Of a stretch of 34,132 nt of DNA, positions 1-7,223 are shown piece after piece (within the stretch, counting starts at the first letter, position 1; each line of letters opens with the position of its first letter). Source of the stretch: JBFWWW01 sp050245975 (GTDB lineage: Bacteria > Pseudomonadota > Alphaproteobacteria > Rhizobiales > Hyphomicrobiaceae); assembly GCA_050245975.1 (NCBI GenBank), contig JBFWWW010000023.1:1-34132 (forward strand), read 5' to 3'. Below the pieces are notes generated by a model. That model was not told the DNA's origin. It saw only the letters and a program-made list of their open reading frames with translations, and did not search any database. Made by a program: the position numbers and the translations under genes.

Positions 1-439
1 CGATCTTCTGGCCGACGCGGTCCTTGTATTCGTTGAACTGGCGGTCGCGCTCGGCCTCGCGCACCTTCTGCACGATGACCTGCTTGGCGTTCTGCGCGGC
101 GACGCGGCCGAAGTCGAGCGGCGGCAGGGCCTCGGCGATGAAGTCGCCGATCTTGGCCTCCGGGTTGCGGCGCTGGGCGTCGCCGAGCGAGATGTGGGTC
201 GAGTCGTTTTCCACGGTCTCGACGACCTCGAGCACGCGGGAGAGCTTGGTCTCGCCGGTGCGTGGATCGATCTCGCAGCGGATGTCGTTCTCCGCGCCGT
301 AGCGGGACTTGGCCGCCTTCTGGATCGCATCTTCCATGGCCTGGATGACGATCTTGCGGTCAATCACCTTCTCGCGCGCCACCGAATCCGCGATCTGCAG
401 CAATTCCAGCCGGTTCGCGCTGATCCCTGCCTGCGCCAT
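1..439 (-). CDS. nusA: Transcription termination/antitermination factor NusA, N-terminal part (runs off left edge)
   Basis: Only the first 146 codons are in the window; the gene continues beyond base 1. The ATG lies at 437-439, two bases after the rimP stop, so the two are translationally close and surely co-transcribed. The protein begins MAQAGISANRLELLQIADSV and contains the conserved stretch AMEDAIQKAAKSRYG, typical of the NusA N-terminal domain that binds RNA polymerase near the RNA exit channel. The S1 and KH RNA-binding domains would lie outside the window. NusA modulates pausing, intrinsic termination and rRNA antitermination. In E. coli the rimP-nusA-infB operon is autoregulated by NusA; the terminator found in the leader of this operon (1102-1136) makes similar control plausible here. 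Identification is firm from sequence and from the rimP neighbour. Confidence 0.95.
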   Translation of the reverse strand, partial: MAQAGISANRLELLQIADSVAREKVIDRKIVIQAMEDAIQKAAKSRYGAENDIRCEIDPRTGETKLSRVLEVVETVENDSTHISLGDAQRRNPEAKIGDFIAEALPPLDFGRVAAQNAKQVIVQKVREAERDRQFNEYKDRVGQKI

Positions 440-441
440 GC

Positions 442-1059
442 TCAAGAGTCCTCCGGTTCAATCTCGTCCGCCGGACCTGTGCCGGCGGCAGCAGCCGCGA
501 CCTGTTTCTTGGACCGCCGAAGCGCCTCGCGGATGAGCGCATCGGTCAGGACGAGCCTCGCCTCGGCGATCATATCGACGGGAAATCCGACGATTTGCCG
601 GCCGATCTGGTCGAGCTCGACCTCGATCCTGACCTCGTTGCCGTCCGTGCCTTCGACCGTGCCGCGAAACCGTTTGCGGCCCGAGACAAGTTCCTTCAAT
701 TCGATCTTCGCCTCGTAGCCCGCCCAAGCGTCGAAATCCGACAACCGGACGAGCGGACGATCGATTCCCGGCGAGGACACCTCCAGGGTGTACTGGCCCG
801 GCATCGGATCATGCGCATCGAGCAGCGGCGACAGATTGCGCGAGATCAGGGCGCATTCCTCGACGGTGATCGTCCCGTCGGGGCGCTCCGCCATGACCTG
901 GACCGTCGCCCCGCCTGCGCCGCGCCCCGAAACGGTCACGCGAACGAGCCGGAATCCGAGATCCCGAAGCACGGGCTCCGCCAGCGCAGCAAACTGTGCC
1001 GCCAAGCCCGTCTCGCATGCGAAACGAGCGTCGGATTGTGCACCTGTCTCCGTGCTCAT
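442..1059 (-). CDS. rimP: Ribosome maturation factor RimP
   Basis: A protein of 205 residues, slightly longer than the roughly 150-residue enterobacterial form because of N- and C-terminal extensions. RimP helps 30S subunit maturation by promoting late assembly around the S12 region. The N-terminal domain (about residues 20-100) contains GFRLVRV and ISRNLSPLLD, and the signature EVSSPGIDRPL leads into the C-terminal SH3-like domain (about 105-175). The C-terminus ends in an alanine-rich, acidic tail. The stop (TGA, 442-444) is two bases from the nusA start, the usual rimP-nusA pairing. The ATG at 1057-1059 has only a weak GAG-type ribosome binding site. The gene is preceded by its own promoter and an intrinsic terminator in the leader, so expression may be attenuated. 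Confidence 0.95.
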   Translation of the reverse strand: MSTETGAQSDARFACETGLAAQFAALAEPVLRDLGFRLVRVTVSGRGAGGATVQVMAERPDGTITVEECALISRNLSPLLDAHDPMPGQYTLEVSSPGIDRPLVRLSDFDAWAGYEAKIELKELVSGRKRFRGTVEGTDGNEVRIEVELDQIGRQIVGFPVDMIAEARLVLTDALIREALRRSKKQVAAAAAGTGPADEIEPEDS

Positions 1060-1101
1060 CCGTTACTCGAAGTACGATGATCGTTCGAAGTACCCATGCA
1101 T

Positions 1102-1136
1102 CCAAAACAAAAAGAGCGGACCCTTAGGGCCCACTC
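1102..1136 (-). terminator. Intrinsic terminator in the rimP leader (possible attenuator)
   Basis: Read on the minus strand, a ten-base-pair stem (bases 1127-1136 pairing with 1114-1123, one G-T and one T-G wobble, three-base loop TAA) is followed at once by TTTTTGTTTTGG (1102-1113). This is a textbook Rho-independent terminator. It lies about 43 bases upstream of the rimP ATG and downstream of both the trmB stop and a strong promoter-like sequence at 1166-1194. It could simply end the metK-trmB transcript, but because it sits between that promoter and rimP it would also cut transcripts meant for rimP-nusA unless read through. Confidence 0.85.
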
Positions 1137-1165
1137 TCAGAGTTGAGATGATCATGAGCGTCTGG

Positions 1166-1194
1166 ATAATAAGCGGCCGGCGGGCCTTTGGCAA
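1166..1194 (-). promoter_or_regulatory. Sigma-70-type promoter ahead of rimP-nusA
   Basis: On the minus strand TTGCCA (1189-1194) and TATTAT (1166-1171) are separated by exactly 17 bases. Each hexamer differs from the consensus TTGACA/TATAAT at one position, which makes this the best promoter match I saw in the window. The predicted start is near 1159, giving a leader of about 100 nt before rimP that includes the terminator at 1102-1136. It lies 75 bases past the trmB stop codon. Transcription from it has not been shown. Confidence 0.6.
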
Positions 1195-1269
1195 GACCGA
1201 CCTGGACCCGTGCGAGGGCCTGTGCGGTGACTTCCGCCGGATTTTCATGCTGCGGCGCACGGCAACCGG

Positions 1270-1986
1270 CTACCGGCGCCGAAACCTGAGGTAGCAGCAG
1301 CGGCGGCCGGCGGCGAGCGCCTTGCTTTCATACCGCGTCTGCGGCCAGTCGGCCGGCCGGTCACGCCAGTCGGCGGGGCGGGCGGCGATCCAGTCGAGGG
1401 CCGGCTCGGTTGCGGCAGCAAGCAGGATGGCGCGCGCATAGCCCGGGATGTCGGTGGCGATGCGCAGCTCGGCGCCGGGTTCAAGCACGCGGGCAAACAG
1501 CGCGAAGGTGGCGGGCGAGAGCAGACGCCGCTTCTGATGCCGCGCCTTGGGCCACGGATCGGGAAAGAGAACGAACGCGCGCGCGATGGAGCCGGGCGGC
1601 AGCCAGCGCAGGACGGTGCGTCCATCGTCGGCGTAAAGGCGGATGTTGGCCAGACCGCGCTGCTCGATCGCGTCCAGCACCTTGACCACGCCGTCCTGGA
1701 ACGGCTCGCAGCCGATGATGCCGGCGTCCGGGTTCTGCGCGGCCTGCCAGAGGAGATGCTCGCCGCCGCCGAAGCCGATCTCGAGCCAGACCTTGCCGAT
1801 GCCGGACGCGAAAAGTGCGGCCGGATGCGCCGGCGCCGGTTGCGCCGGATCGATGGCGACGGCGGGATAGCCGGTCGCCAGCAGGCTCTGCTGGCGCGGA
1901 CTCATCTTGCGCCCGCGCCGGCGGCCGAAGCTGACAAGCTCGGCGCCGGGCTGCCGCCCGTTCCGGATCATGGCCTGCCGGATCAT
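1270..1986 (-). CDS. trmB: tRNA (guanine-N7-)-methyltransferase TrmB
   Basis: A protein of 238 residues if started at 1986. TrmB uses SAM to make 7-methylguanosine at position 46 of tRNA variable loops. The Rossmann SAM-binding motif is LEIGFGGGEHL (about residues 68-78), and FPDPWPKARHQKRR (141-154) is the family's catalytic and tRNA-binding signature. The N-terminal FGRRRGRK is typical of alphaproteobacterial TrmB. The frame stays open upstream into metK (to 2106), so the start is not fixed by the frame. Two in-frame ATGs, at 1984-1986 and 1969-1971, lie in a perfect tandem 15-base duplication; GAGG sits 11 bases before the first. The gene follows metK, the supplier of its SAM, with a 58-base gap. 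Stop TAG at 1270-1272. Confidence 0.93.
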   Translation of the reverse strand: MIRQAMIRNGRQPGAELVSFGRRRGRKMSPRQQSLLATGYPAVAIDPAQPAPAHPAALFASGIGKVWLEIGFGGGEHLLWQAAQNPDAGIIGCEPFQDGVVKVLDAIEQRGLANIRLYADDGRTVLRWLPPGSIARAFVLFPDPWPKARHQKRRLLSPATFALFARVLEPGAELRIATDIPGYARAILLAAATEPALDWIAARPADWRDRPADWPQTRYESKALAAGRRCCYLRFRRR

Positions 1987-1993
1987 GGCCTGC
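1963..1993. repeat. 15-bp tandem duplication across the trmB start codon
   Basis: Bases 1963-1993 follow a perfect 15-base period (unit GGATCATGGCCTGCC on the plus strand, slightly over two copies). On the minus strand each copy carries an in-frame ATG, so the trmB product may begin MIRQAMIR or MIR. Since 15 is a multiple of three the frame is kept. The duplication looks recent because the copies are identical. Confidence 0.9.
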
Positions 1994-2044
1994 GCCTCGA
2001 AGCTGCCCGCGGCTGCTGCCGGCGGGACGACGCCGCGGCCGTGC

Positions 2045-3241
2045 TCAGCCGAGCGCCTTCTTGATCGTGTCGGCGAGGTCGGTGCGCTCCCACGAGAAGC
2101 CGCCATCCTTGTCGGGCTCGCGGCCGAAGTGGCCGTAGGCCGAGGTGCGCGCGTAGATCGGCTTGTTCAGGTCGAGGTGCTTGCGGATGCCGCGCGGCGA
2201 CAGATCCATGACCTCGCCCAGCACCGTCTCCAGCTTGTCGGCGTCGACCTTGTTCGGATTCTCGTAGAGGTCGACGTAGATCGACAGCGGCTTGGCGACG
2301 CCGATGGCATAGGAGAGCTGGATCGTGCAGCGGTCGGCGAGGCCGCCGGCGACGACGTTCTTGGCGAGGTAGCGCGCGGCATAGGCGGCCGAGCGATCCA
2401 CCTTCGTCGGGTCCTTGCCGGAGAAGGCGCCGCCGCCGTGCGGGGCCGCGCCGCCGTAGGTGTCGACGATGATCTTGCGGCCCGTCAGGCCGCAGTCGCC
2501 GTCGGGACCGCCGATGAAGAACTTGCCGGTGGGATTGATGTGCCAGACCGTGTCCTTGGAGATCCAGCCGCCGGGCAGGGCCTTGCGGACGTAGGGCTCG
2601 ACCAGCTCGCGCACCTGGGCCGAGCTCATGGACTCGACGAGATGCTGGTGCGAGACGACGATCTGCGTGACGCCGACGGGCTTGCCGTTCTCGTAGCGCA
2701 CGGTGACCTGGCTCTTGGAGTCGGGGCCGAGCACGGTCTCCTTGCCGGAGTGCCGCGCCTCGGCGATGAGGCGCAGGATCTTGTGGCTGTAGAGAATGGG
2801 GGCCGGCATCAGCTCCGGCGTCTCGCGGCAGGCGTAGCCGAACATGATGCCCTGGTCGCCGGCGCCTTCATCCTTGTTGCCGCCGCTGTCGACGCCCTGC
2901 GCGATGTCGGCCGACTGCGGATGCAGCACGACGTCGATGTCGGCCTTGTCCCAGCTGAAGCCGTCCTGCTCGTAGCCGATGTCCTTGATCGCCAGCCGCG
3001 CGACGTGGGAAACCCAGTCGCGGGTGATGATGTCGGGCCCGCGCGTCTCGCCGGCGATGACGACCTTGTTGGTCGTGGCGAGCGTCTCGCACGCGACGCG
3101 GATGTTCCACGGATCGACGCCCGCCTTCGGGCCTTCGCGGAAGAAGAGGTCGACGATCTCGTCGGAGATGCGGTCGCAGACTTTGTCGGGGTGACCTTCC
3201 GAGACGGACTCGCTCGTGAACAAATGCGTTTTGCGCGACAC
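2045..3241 (-). CDS. metK: S-adenosylmethionine synthetase (methionine adenosyltransferase)
   Basis: A 398-residue enzyme, normal for the family, which makes SAM from methionine and ATP. Visible signatures are FTSESVSEGHPDK at the N-terminus (methionine and ATP binding), DEGAGDQG in the middle, and GGGAFSGKDPTKVDRS (ATP P-loop-like and catalytic region). I chose a GTG start at 3239-3241: it gives the typical N-terminus (V)SRKTHLFTSESV and is preceded by GGGGA about ten bases upstream. The frame is open to 3463, but that extension overlaps the end of the regulator gene and has no homologous character. The gene sits between phrR and trmB. A 139-base upstream gap holds a GC-rich hairpin (GCAGGC/GCCTGC) but no riboswitch I can recognise. 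Confidence 0.96.
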   Translation of the reverse strand: MSRKTHLFTSESVSEGHPDKVCDRISDEIVDLFFREGPKAGVDPWNIRVACETLATTNKVVIAGETRGPDIITRDWVSHVARLAIKDIGYEQDGFSWDKADIDVVLHPQSADIAQGVDSGGNKDEGAGDQGIMFGYACRETPELMPAPILYSHKILRLIAEARHSGKETVLGPDSKSQVTVRYENGKPVGVTQIVVSHQHLVESMSSAQVRELVEPYVRKALPGGWISKDTVWHINPTGKFFIGGPDGDCGLTGRKIIVDTYGGAAPHGGGAFSGKDPTKVDRSAAYAARYLAKNVVAGGLADRCTIQLSYAIGVAKPLSIYVDLYENPNKVDADKLETVLGEVMDLSPRGIRKHLDLNKPIYARTSAYGHFGREPDKDGGFSWERTDLADTIKKALG

Positions 3242-3380
3242 GGATTTTTCCCCGAAGTTGAAGAGGATGCCAGTTTGGGCCGGGGTTGTGGCAGTCTTTG
3301 AAAGTTGGGTCAAGGCCGCCGGAACGCGCAGGCCGGCGCGCCTGCAATCAAGGGAAACGTCCCAACGGCGCAGGGAGCCG

Positions 3381-3848
3381 TCAGTCGCCCTTCGGCTCGC
3401 CCGCGAGCGAGCGGACGAGGTCGACGACCGCGCGCCGGACCTTGGGGTCGGCGATGCGGACATAGGCGCGGTTGAGCTCTATGCCGTCCCGGCTGTTGAG
3501 GAATTCGAGGATGGCGCTTTCGTGTTTGCCGTCGGTCTCGCCCGTCTCGGCTGTTGCGGCCGGCGGCTCGCCGGACGGCGCTTCCTCATAGAAAAATTGC
3601 ACCGGCACGCCCAGCACCTGGGACAAATCGAACAGCCGGCTGGCACCGATACGGTTGATGCCTTTCTCGTATTTCTGGATCTGCTGGAATGTCAGTCCCA
3701 GGCGCTCGCCGAGCTTTTCCTGGCTGAGCCCCAGCAGCATGCGCCGGAAGCGGACCCGGCCCCCGACGTGGACGTCGATGGGGTTCGGTTTGCGCATGGC
3801 CTTGTCGTCGCCGTTTTCCACGCCCGAAAAATCTCCCGGTTCACGCAT
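3381..3848 (-). CDS. phrR: HTH XRE-family transcriptional regulator of the PhrR/PraR type
   Basis: A protein of 155 residues. A Cro/CI-type helix-turn-helix covers about residues 27-82, with GLSQEKLGERLGLTFQQIQKYE as its core (split for length: GLSQEKLGERLG then LTFQQIQKYEKG). The C-terminal part (GIELNRAYVRIADPKVRRAVVDLVRSL) resembles rhizobial PraR. In Sinorhizobium the low-pH-induced phrR lies beside actA (an lnt homologue), and PraR represses quorum sensing and surface attachment functions in rhizobia; the same neighbour, lnt, lies directly upstream here. Target genes in this organism are unknown. ATGs at 3848 and 3797 are both possible; I took the first, which has GAGACGG upstream. A promoter-like sequence lies at 3885-3913. 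Confidence 0.85.
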   Translation of the reverse strand: MREPGDFSGVENGDDKAMRKPNPIDVHVGGRVRFRRMLLGLSQEKLGERLGLTFQQIQKYEKGINRIGASRLFDLSQVLGVPVQFFYEEAPSGEPPAATAETGETDGKHESAILEFLNSRDGIELNRAYVRIADPKVRRAVVDLVRSLAGEPKGD

Positions 3849-3884
3849 GGCCGTCTCGAAAGTTACCGGTCAGGTCCAGCACAA

Positions 3885-3913
3885 TTCCTAGGTGTAAGTT
3901 GAATTCCGGTCAA
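3885..3913 (-). promoter_or_regulatory. Sigma-70-type promoter for phrR
   Basis: On the minus strand TTGACC (3908-3913) and TAGGAA (3885-3890) are 17 bases apart, with the predicted start about 30 bases before the phrR ATG. The -35 box matches five of six consensus bases, the -10 box only three. It lies in the 97-base gap after lnt, next to an imperfect hairpin (AACGGCA/TGCCGGTT) that follows the lnt stop and lacks a T-run. Confidence 0.45.
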
Positions 3914-3945
3914 CCAGGGGTAACGCTGGAACCGGCAGGATGCCG

Positions 3946-5565
3946 TTAACCTTTTGCCTCGGCGCGCGCCGCCGCCAAGACCGCGCAAAGCGCGGCTCCA
4001 AGCAGCAAAAACGCGAACGGGACGTCACCCCATCGCGCGTAGGGCGGCGGCGCCAGGGCACCCGGCAGGGGGGTATCGATGGTGCCCGCGACGTCCAGCG
4101 GCAGGAGGCGCAGAACCCTGCCGTAGGCGTCGGTGATGCCCGAGATGCCGTTGTTGGCCACCCGCACGAGCGGCAGGCCCTGCTCGACGGCACGCACGCG
4201 CGCCTGGTGGAAGTGCTGCCGCGGGCCGGTGGTGTTGCCGAACCAGCCGTCGTTGGTGACGTTGAGCAGCCAGCCCGGCCGCTCTGCGCCTTCGACGATC
4301 TCGGTCGGGAAAATCGCCTCGTAGCAGATGAGCGGCGCCGCCGGCGGGAGCCCCGCCACCTTCAGCAGCGGCCGCGGCGAGGGGCCGACGTCAAATCCAC
4401 CGCGCAGGCGCGTGAGCTGACGCAGGCCGATGGTCTCCAGCACGGGCTGGAACGGCAGATACTCGCCGAACGGGACGAGATGGATCTTGTCGTAGACGGC
4501 GGCGGGCTTTGCCTCGTCATCGAATGCGATCAGGCTGTTGAAGACGCGACGGCGCGCGCCGTCCGTCGTCACGCGCAAGGCGCCGCTGATGAGCGCGGTG
4601 CCGGGCGGCAGCAGATCGGCAATGGCGGCGAGCGCCTCCGGCGTGTCGAGCGGCAGGAACGGCATCGCCGCCTCCGGCCAGATGATGTGCGTGATGCCGG
4701 AGCCGGCAGCGAGCGTCATCGACGTGCTGCCGGCGGAGAGCGCCAGGTGCTTTTCAAAGATGCTGCGCTGGTTGCCGGGCATCCACTTTTCGCGCTGAGG
4801 AATGCTGGGCTGAACGAGGCGCAGACGGACGCCGGCCACATCGGGCGGGACGGGTTGCGACAGGCGATGGATGCCGAGGGCGCCGAGCGCGGCGATCGGC
4901 ACGACGGCCAGCGCCAGCGCGGCTATCGCGCGACCGCGCCGCATCGCCGGCGTCAGCCACAATGCCGCAGGGCCGGCGAACACGACGACGGCCACAAGCG
5001 TCAGCGCGTAGACGCCGGCGAGGGCCGCCGATTGCATCAGCACATCCGGTGCGGTGAGCGCGTAGCCGAGCACGTTCCACGGAAAACCCGTGAAGAGATG
5101 TCCGCGCAGCCATTCCGCAGCCGACAGCGCGGCGGCAAGGGCGAGGATGCGGCCGAACCCGCCACGCCACAGCGCCGCCGCCGCCGCCGTCGCGGCCGCA
5201 TAGAAGAGGGCCATGCCGGTCGGCAGCAGCAGCACCGCGAACGGCGCCAGCCAGGCAAACAGCTCCGGCTCCACCAGAAACGCCTCGCCCACCCAGAACA
5301 GGCCCGCGAGGAAGTAGCCGAACCCGAACGACCAGCCGCACAAGGCAGCGGCTGCAAATCGGCGCCATCCGCGCACGCCGGCGTCGTCTCGCGGCGGTAT
5401 CGCTGCGTCGAGCGCGAGAACCAGGGCAGGCAGCGTGAGCCAGAGGATCGGCCAGAAGAAGAACGGCGCCATCGCCAGCGCGGAGAGCGCTCCGGCAACC
5501 GCGAGCCCGCCATGCCGCCGCCAGCCGCTCAGCCTTTGCCAGGATTGAACGATCTTGAGGACCAT
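3946..5565 (-). CDS. lnt: Apolipoprotein N-acyltransferase
   Basis: A 539-residue inner-membrane enzyme that adds the third fatty acid to the N-terminal cysteine of lipoproteins in the periplasmic leaflet, allowing Lol-dependent sorting. About six hydrophobic segments lie before residue 235 and one more near 515-533 at the C-terminus, flanking a periplasmic nitrilase domain. The catalytic triad is intact: Glu298 in IIWPEAAMPF, Lys360 in YDKIHLVPFGEY, and Cys414 in PLICYEAIFP, matching E267/K335/C387 of the E. coli enzyme. It follows corC with 99 bases between, and that gap holds an interrupted palindrome (5621-5669). No strong Shine-Dalgarno is seen before the ATG. The phoH-ybeY-corC-lnt order is the same as ybeZ-ybeY-ybeX-lnt in E. 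coli. Confidence 0.97.
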   Translation of the reverse strand: MVLKIVQSWQRLSGWRRHGGLAVAGALSALAMAPFFFWPILWLTLPALVLALDAAIPPRDDAGVRGWRRFAAAALCGWSFGFGYFLAGLFWVGEAFLVEPELFAWLAPFAVLLLPTGMALFYAAATAAAAALWRGGFGRILALAAALSAAEWLRGHLFTGFPWNVLGYALTAPDVLMQSAALAGVYALTLVAVVVFAGPAALWLTPAMRRGRAIAALALAVVPIAALGALGIHRLSQPVPPDVAGVRLRLVQPSIPQREKWMPGNQRSIFEKHLALSAGSTSMTLAAGSGITHIIWPEAAMPFLPLDTPEALAAIADLLPPGTALISGALRVTTDGARRRVFNSLIAFDDEAKPAAVYDKIHLVPFGEYLPFQPVLETIGLRQLTRLRGGFDVGPSPRPLLKVAGLPPAAPLICYEAIFPTEIVEGAERPGWLLNVTNDGWFGNTTGPRQHFHQARVRAVEQGLPLVRVANNGISGITDAYGRVLRLLPLDVAGTIDTPLPGALAPPPYARWGDVPFAFLLLGAALCAVLAAARAEAKG

Positions 5566-5620
5566 GATGTGCGGATGAAGCGGAGGATGTTTTCGGCGCG
5601 GATGCGCGACCGCGCAGCAA

Positions 5621-5669
5621 CCTAGTGCGCTTCCGGCGCCATGAAAACCGGTTTTCGGCAGGCGCTAGG
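5621..5669. repeat. Interrupted palindromic element between lnt and corC
   Basis: A perfect 14-base palindrome GAAAACCGGTTTTC (5643-5656) sits at the centre of a larger imperfect inverted repeat whose outer arms are CCTAGTGCGC (5621-5630) and GCGCTAGG (5662-5669). The right arm includes the corC stop codon. It resembles the short palindromic intergenic elements that are dispersed in rhizobial genomes, but only one copy is in this window. It could also act as a weak processing or termination hairpin for corC mRNA. Confidence 0.55.
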
Positions 5670-6615
5670 CCGACCGCGCTTCTGGTCCGGGCTTGGCGGG
5701 CTGCCGGTGGATCTTGAGTTTCTTCACCCGGCGCGGGTCGGCGTCGAGCACCTCGAACTCGACGCCCGAAGGATGATGGATAAGCTCGCCGCGCACGGGC
5801 ACGCGGCCGACGAGCGAGAAGACGAGACCGCCCAGCGTGTCGATGTCGGCTTCCTCCTCCGGGCGCAACAGCTTCACTCCGAGCCGCTCTTCCAGCTCGT
5901 CGATCGGCGTGCGCGCCGCGGCGATGAGGCCGAGCTTGGGGTCCTCGGTGATGTTTGCCGCCTCGGCTTCGTCGTGCTCGTCCTCGATGTCGCCGACGAT
6001 CTGCTCCACCAGGTCCTCGATGGTGACCAGTCCGTCGGTGCCGCCGTACTCGTCGACGACGAGCGCCATGTGGTTGCGCGTCGTCTGCATCCGGATGAGC
6101 AGGTTCATGGCCGGCATCGACGGCGGGACGTACAGCACCGGCCGGCGCAGCTTGGTGGAGGCGATGGAGCGCGACAGGTCGCCGCCGCCGGTGTCGGTCG
6201 CGGTCATATCCGCTCCCAGGACGGCCGCCTGCAGCCAGCCCATCACGTCCTTGACGTGGACCATGCCGCGCAGGTCGTCGAGCGTCTCGTGGAACAGCGG
6301 AATGCGCGACACGCCGGCATCATGAAACAGTCTCAGCAGGTCGCGGACGCTGGCGTTCTCGTCGATGGCGACGATGTCGGCGCGCGGCACCATCACGTCG
6401 TCGACCCGCAGCGCGCCGAACCGCAGGATGCGCAGCAGCATCTCGCGTTCCTCGGCTGAGAACGCCGCGGTGTCGCCGGCGTCCTTCAGGGCCTCCTCGA
6501 GCGTCGTGCGCAGCGTCTGGCTGCCGTGCAGGCCCAGGCGCGCGCGCAAAGCGGCCAGCCAGCCGACGGCCGGCGTATCCGCATCGGATCGTCCGTGATT
6601 GCCGTTCGATGTCAT
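5665..6615 (-). CDS. corC: HlyC/CorC (TlyC) family CBS-domain protein
   Basis: A 316-residue soluble protein with two CBS domains (first about 73-135, starting VDDVMVPRADIVAIDE; second about 155-215, containing NHMALVVDEYGGTDGLVTIEDLVEQIVGDIEDE) and a C-terminal CorC_HlyC domain (about 225-305). It has no membrane DUF21 domain, so it is the short ybeX-like form. The E. coli homologue has been linked to magnesium/cobalt efflux and more recently to ribosome-related phenotypes; the precise activity is not settled. It sits between ybeY (21-base gap) and lnt, the same order as in E. coli, so it is likely co-transcribed with them. The ATG at 6613-6615 lacks a clear ribosome binding site. Haemolysin annotations of such genes are misleading. 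Confidence 0.92.
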   Translation of the reverse strand: MTSNGNHGRSDADTPAVGWLAALRARLGLHGSQTLRTTLEEALKDAGDTAAFSAEEREMLLRILRFGALRVDDVMVPRADIVAIDENASVRDLLRLFHDAGVSRIPLFHETLDDLRGMVHVKDVMGWLQAAVLGADMTATDTGGGDLSRSIASTKLRRPVLYVPPSMPAMNLLIRMQTTRNHMALVVDEYGGTDGLVTIEDLVEQIVGDIEDEHDEAEAANITEDPKLGLIAAARTPIDELEERLGVKLLRPEEEADIDTLGGLVFSLVGRVPVRGELIHHPSGVEFEVLDADPRRVKKLKIHRQPAKPGPEARSA

Positions 6616-6636
6616 GGCGCAATCGGGGGCCGCATG

Positions 6637-7215
6637 TCAGGTCCTTTCCCCGTCGTCCGGCGCGGCGGCTGGTCCGGGTTCGGCATAAGGATCAGCAATC
6701 CCGAGCGTGGCGAGGATTTCCGTCTCCAGCCCTTCCATCACCGCGGCTTCCGCGTCGGTTTCATGGTCGTAGCCGAGAAGATGCAGCAGGCCGTGCAGGA
6801 CGAGATGGTGCAGATGATGCGACGGCGGAATGGCCTGCGCCGCAGCTTCCCGCGCGACGGTTTCCTGGGCGAGGATGATATCGCCGAGATAGCCGTCGTC
6901 GGGATCGCCGGATGGAAACGACAGGACGTTGGTCGGCTTGTCCTGCCCGCGATAAGCAAGATTGAGCGCGCGCACGCGCTCATCGCTGGAGAGCGCGATG
7001 GTTGCGTCCTTGAGCGCAGATGCGCGGATGCGCGGATGCGCGGCGAGCGCAGCGGCGATGGCGTCGACAGCGGGATCGATCGGGTCGAACAGGGTCCAGT
7101 CGCCGGCTTCGCGAACGATCCCGACCGTCAGCCGTTGCGGAGGTTCGGAATCCGACACGGGCGCATCGGCCGGCGGGGCGGCGGCGGTTTCGCGAGAAGG
7201 GCGTGGCAGACTCAT
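6637..7215 (-). CDS. ybeY: Endoribonuclease YbeY (rRNA maturation factor)
   Basis: A 192-residue single-domain metalloprotein involved in 16S rRNA 3' end maturation, 70S quality control and, in Sinorhizobium, sRNA-related regulation. The zinc site HGLLHLLGYDHE gives the three histidine ligands His141, His145 and His151, and LNLAYRGQDKPTNVLSFP contains the conserved Arg89. It is longer than E. coli YbeY through an N-terminal proline/alanine-rich extension (about 1-27) and a short acidic C-terminal tail, both common in alphaproteobacteria. It starts eight bases after the phoH stop and ends 21 bases before corC, so co-transcription is expected. A small repeat of GCGCGGAT around 7021-7042 lies inside the gene and encodes the PRIRAS region. 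Confidence 0.96.
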   Translation of the reverse strand: MSLPRPSRETAAAPPADAPVSDSEPPQRLTVGIVREAGDWTLFDPIDPAVDAIAAALAAHPRIRASALKDATIALSSDERVRALNLAYRGQDKPTNVLSFPSGDPDDGYLGDIILAQETVAREAAAQAIPPSHHLHHLVLHGLLHLLGYDHETDAEAAVMEGLETEILATLGIADPYAEPGPAAAPDDGERT

Positions 7216-7223
7216 GGCGCGGC

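Noticed and set aside
3242..3380. A SAM-binding riboswitch upstream of metK
   Set aside because: The leader has a GATTGCA and a GC-rich hairpin, but I cannot fit the rest of SAM-II or SAM/SAH pseudoknot consensus. A covariance-model search would be needed to settle it.
7021..7042. Repeats of GCGCGGAT inside ybeY
   Set aside because: The tract encodes an ordinary stretch of YbeY (PRIRAS region) and is explained by codon use in GC-rich DNA.
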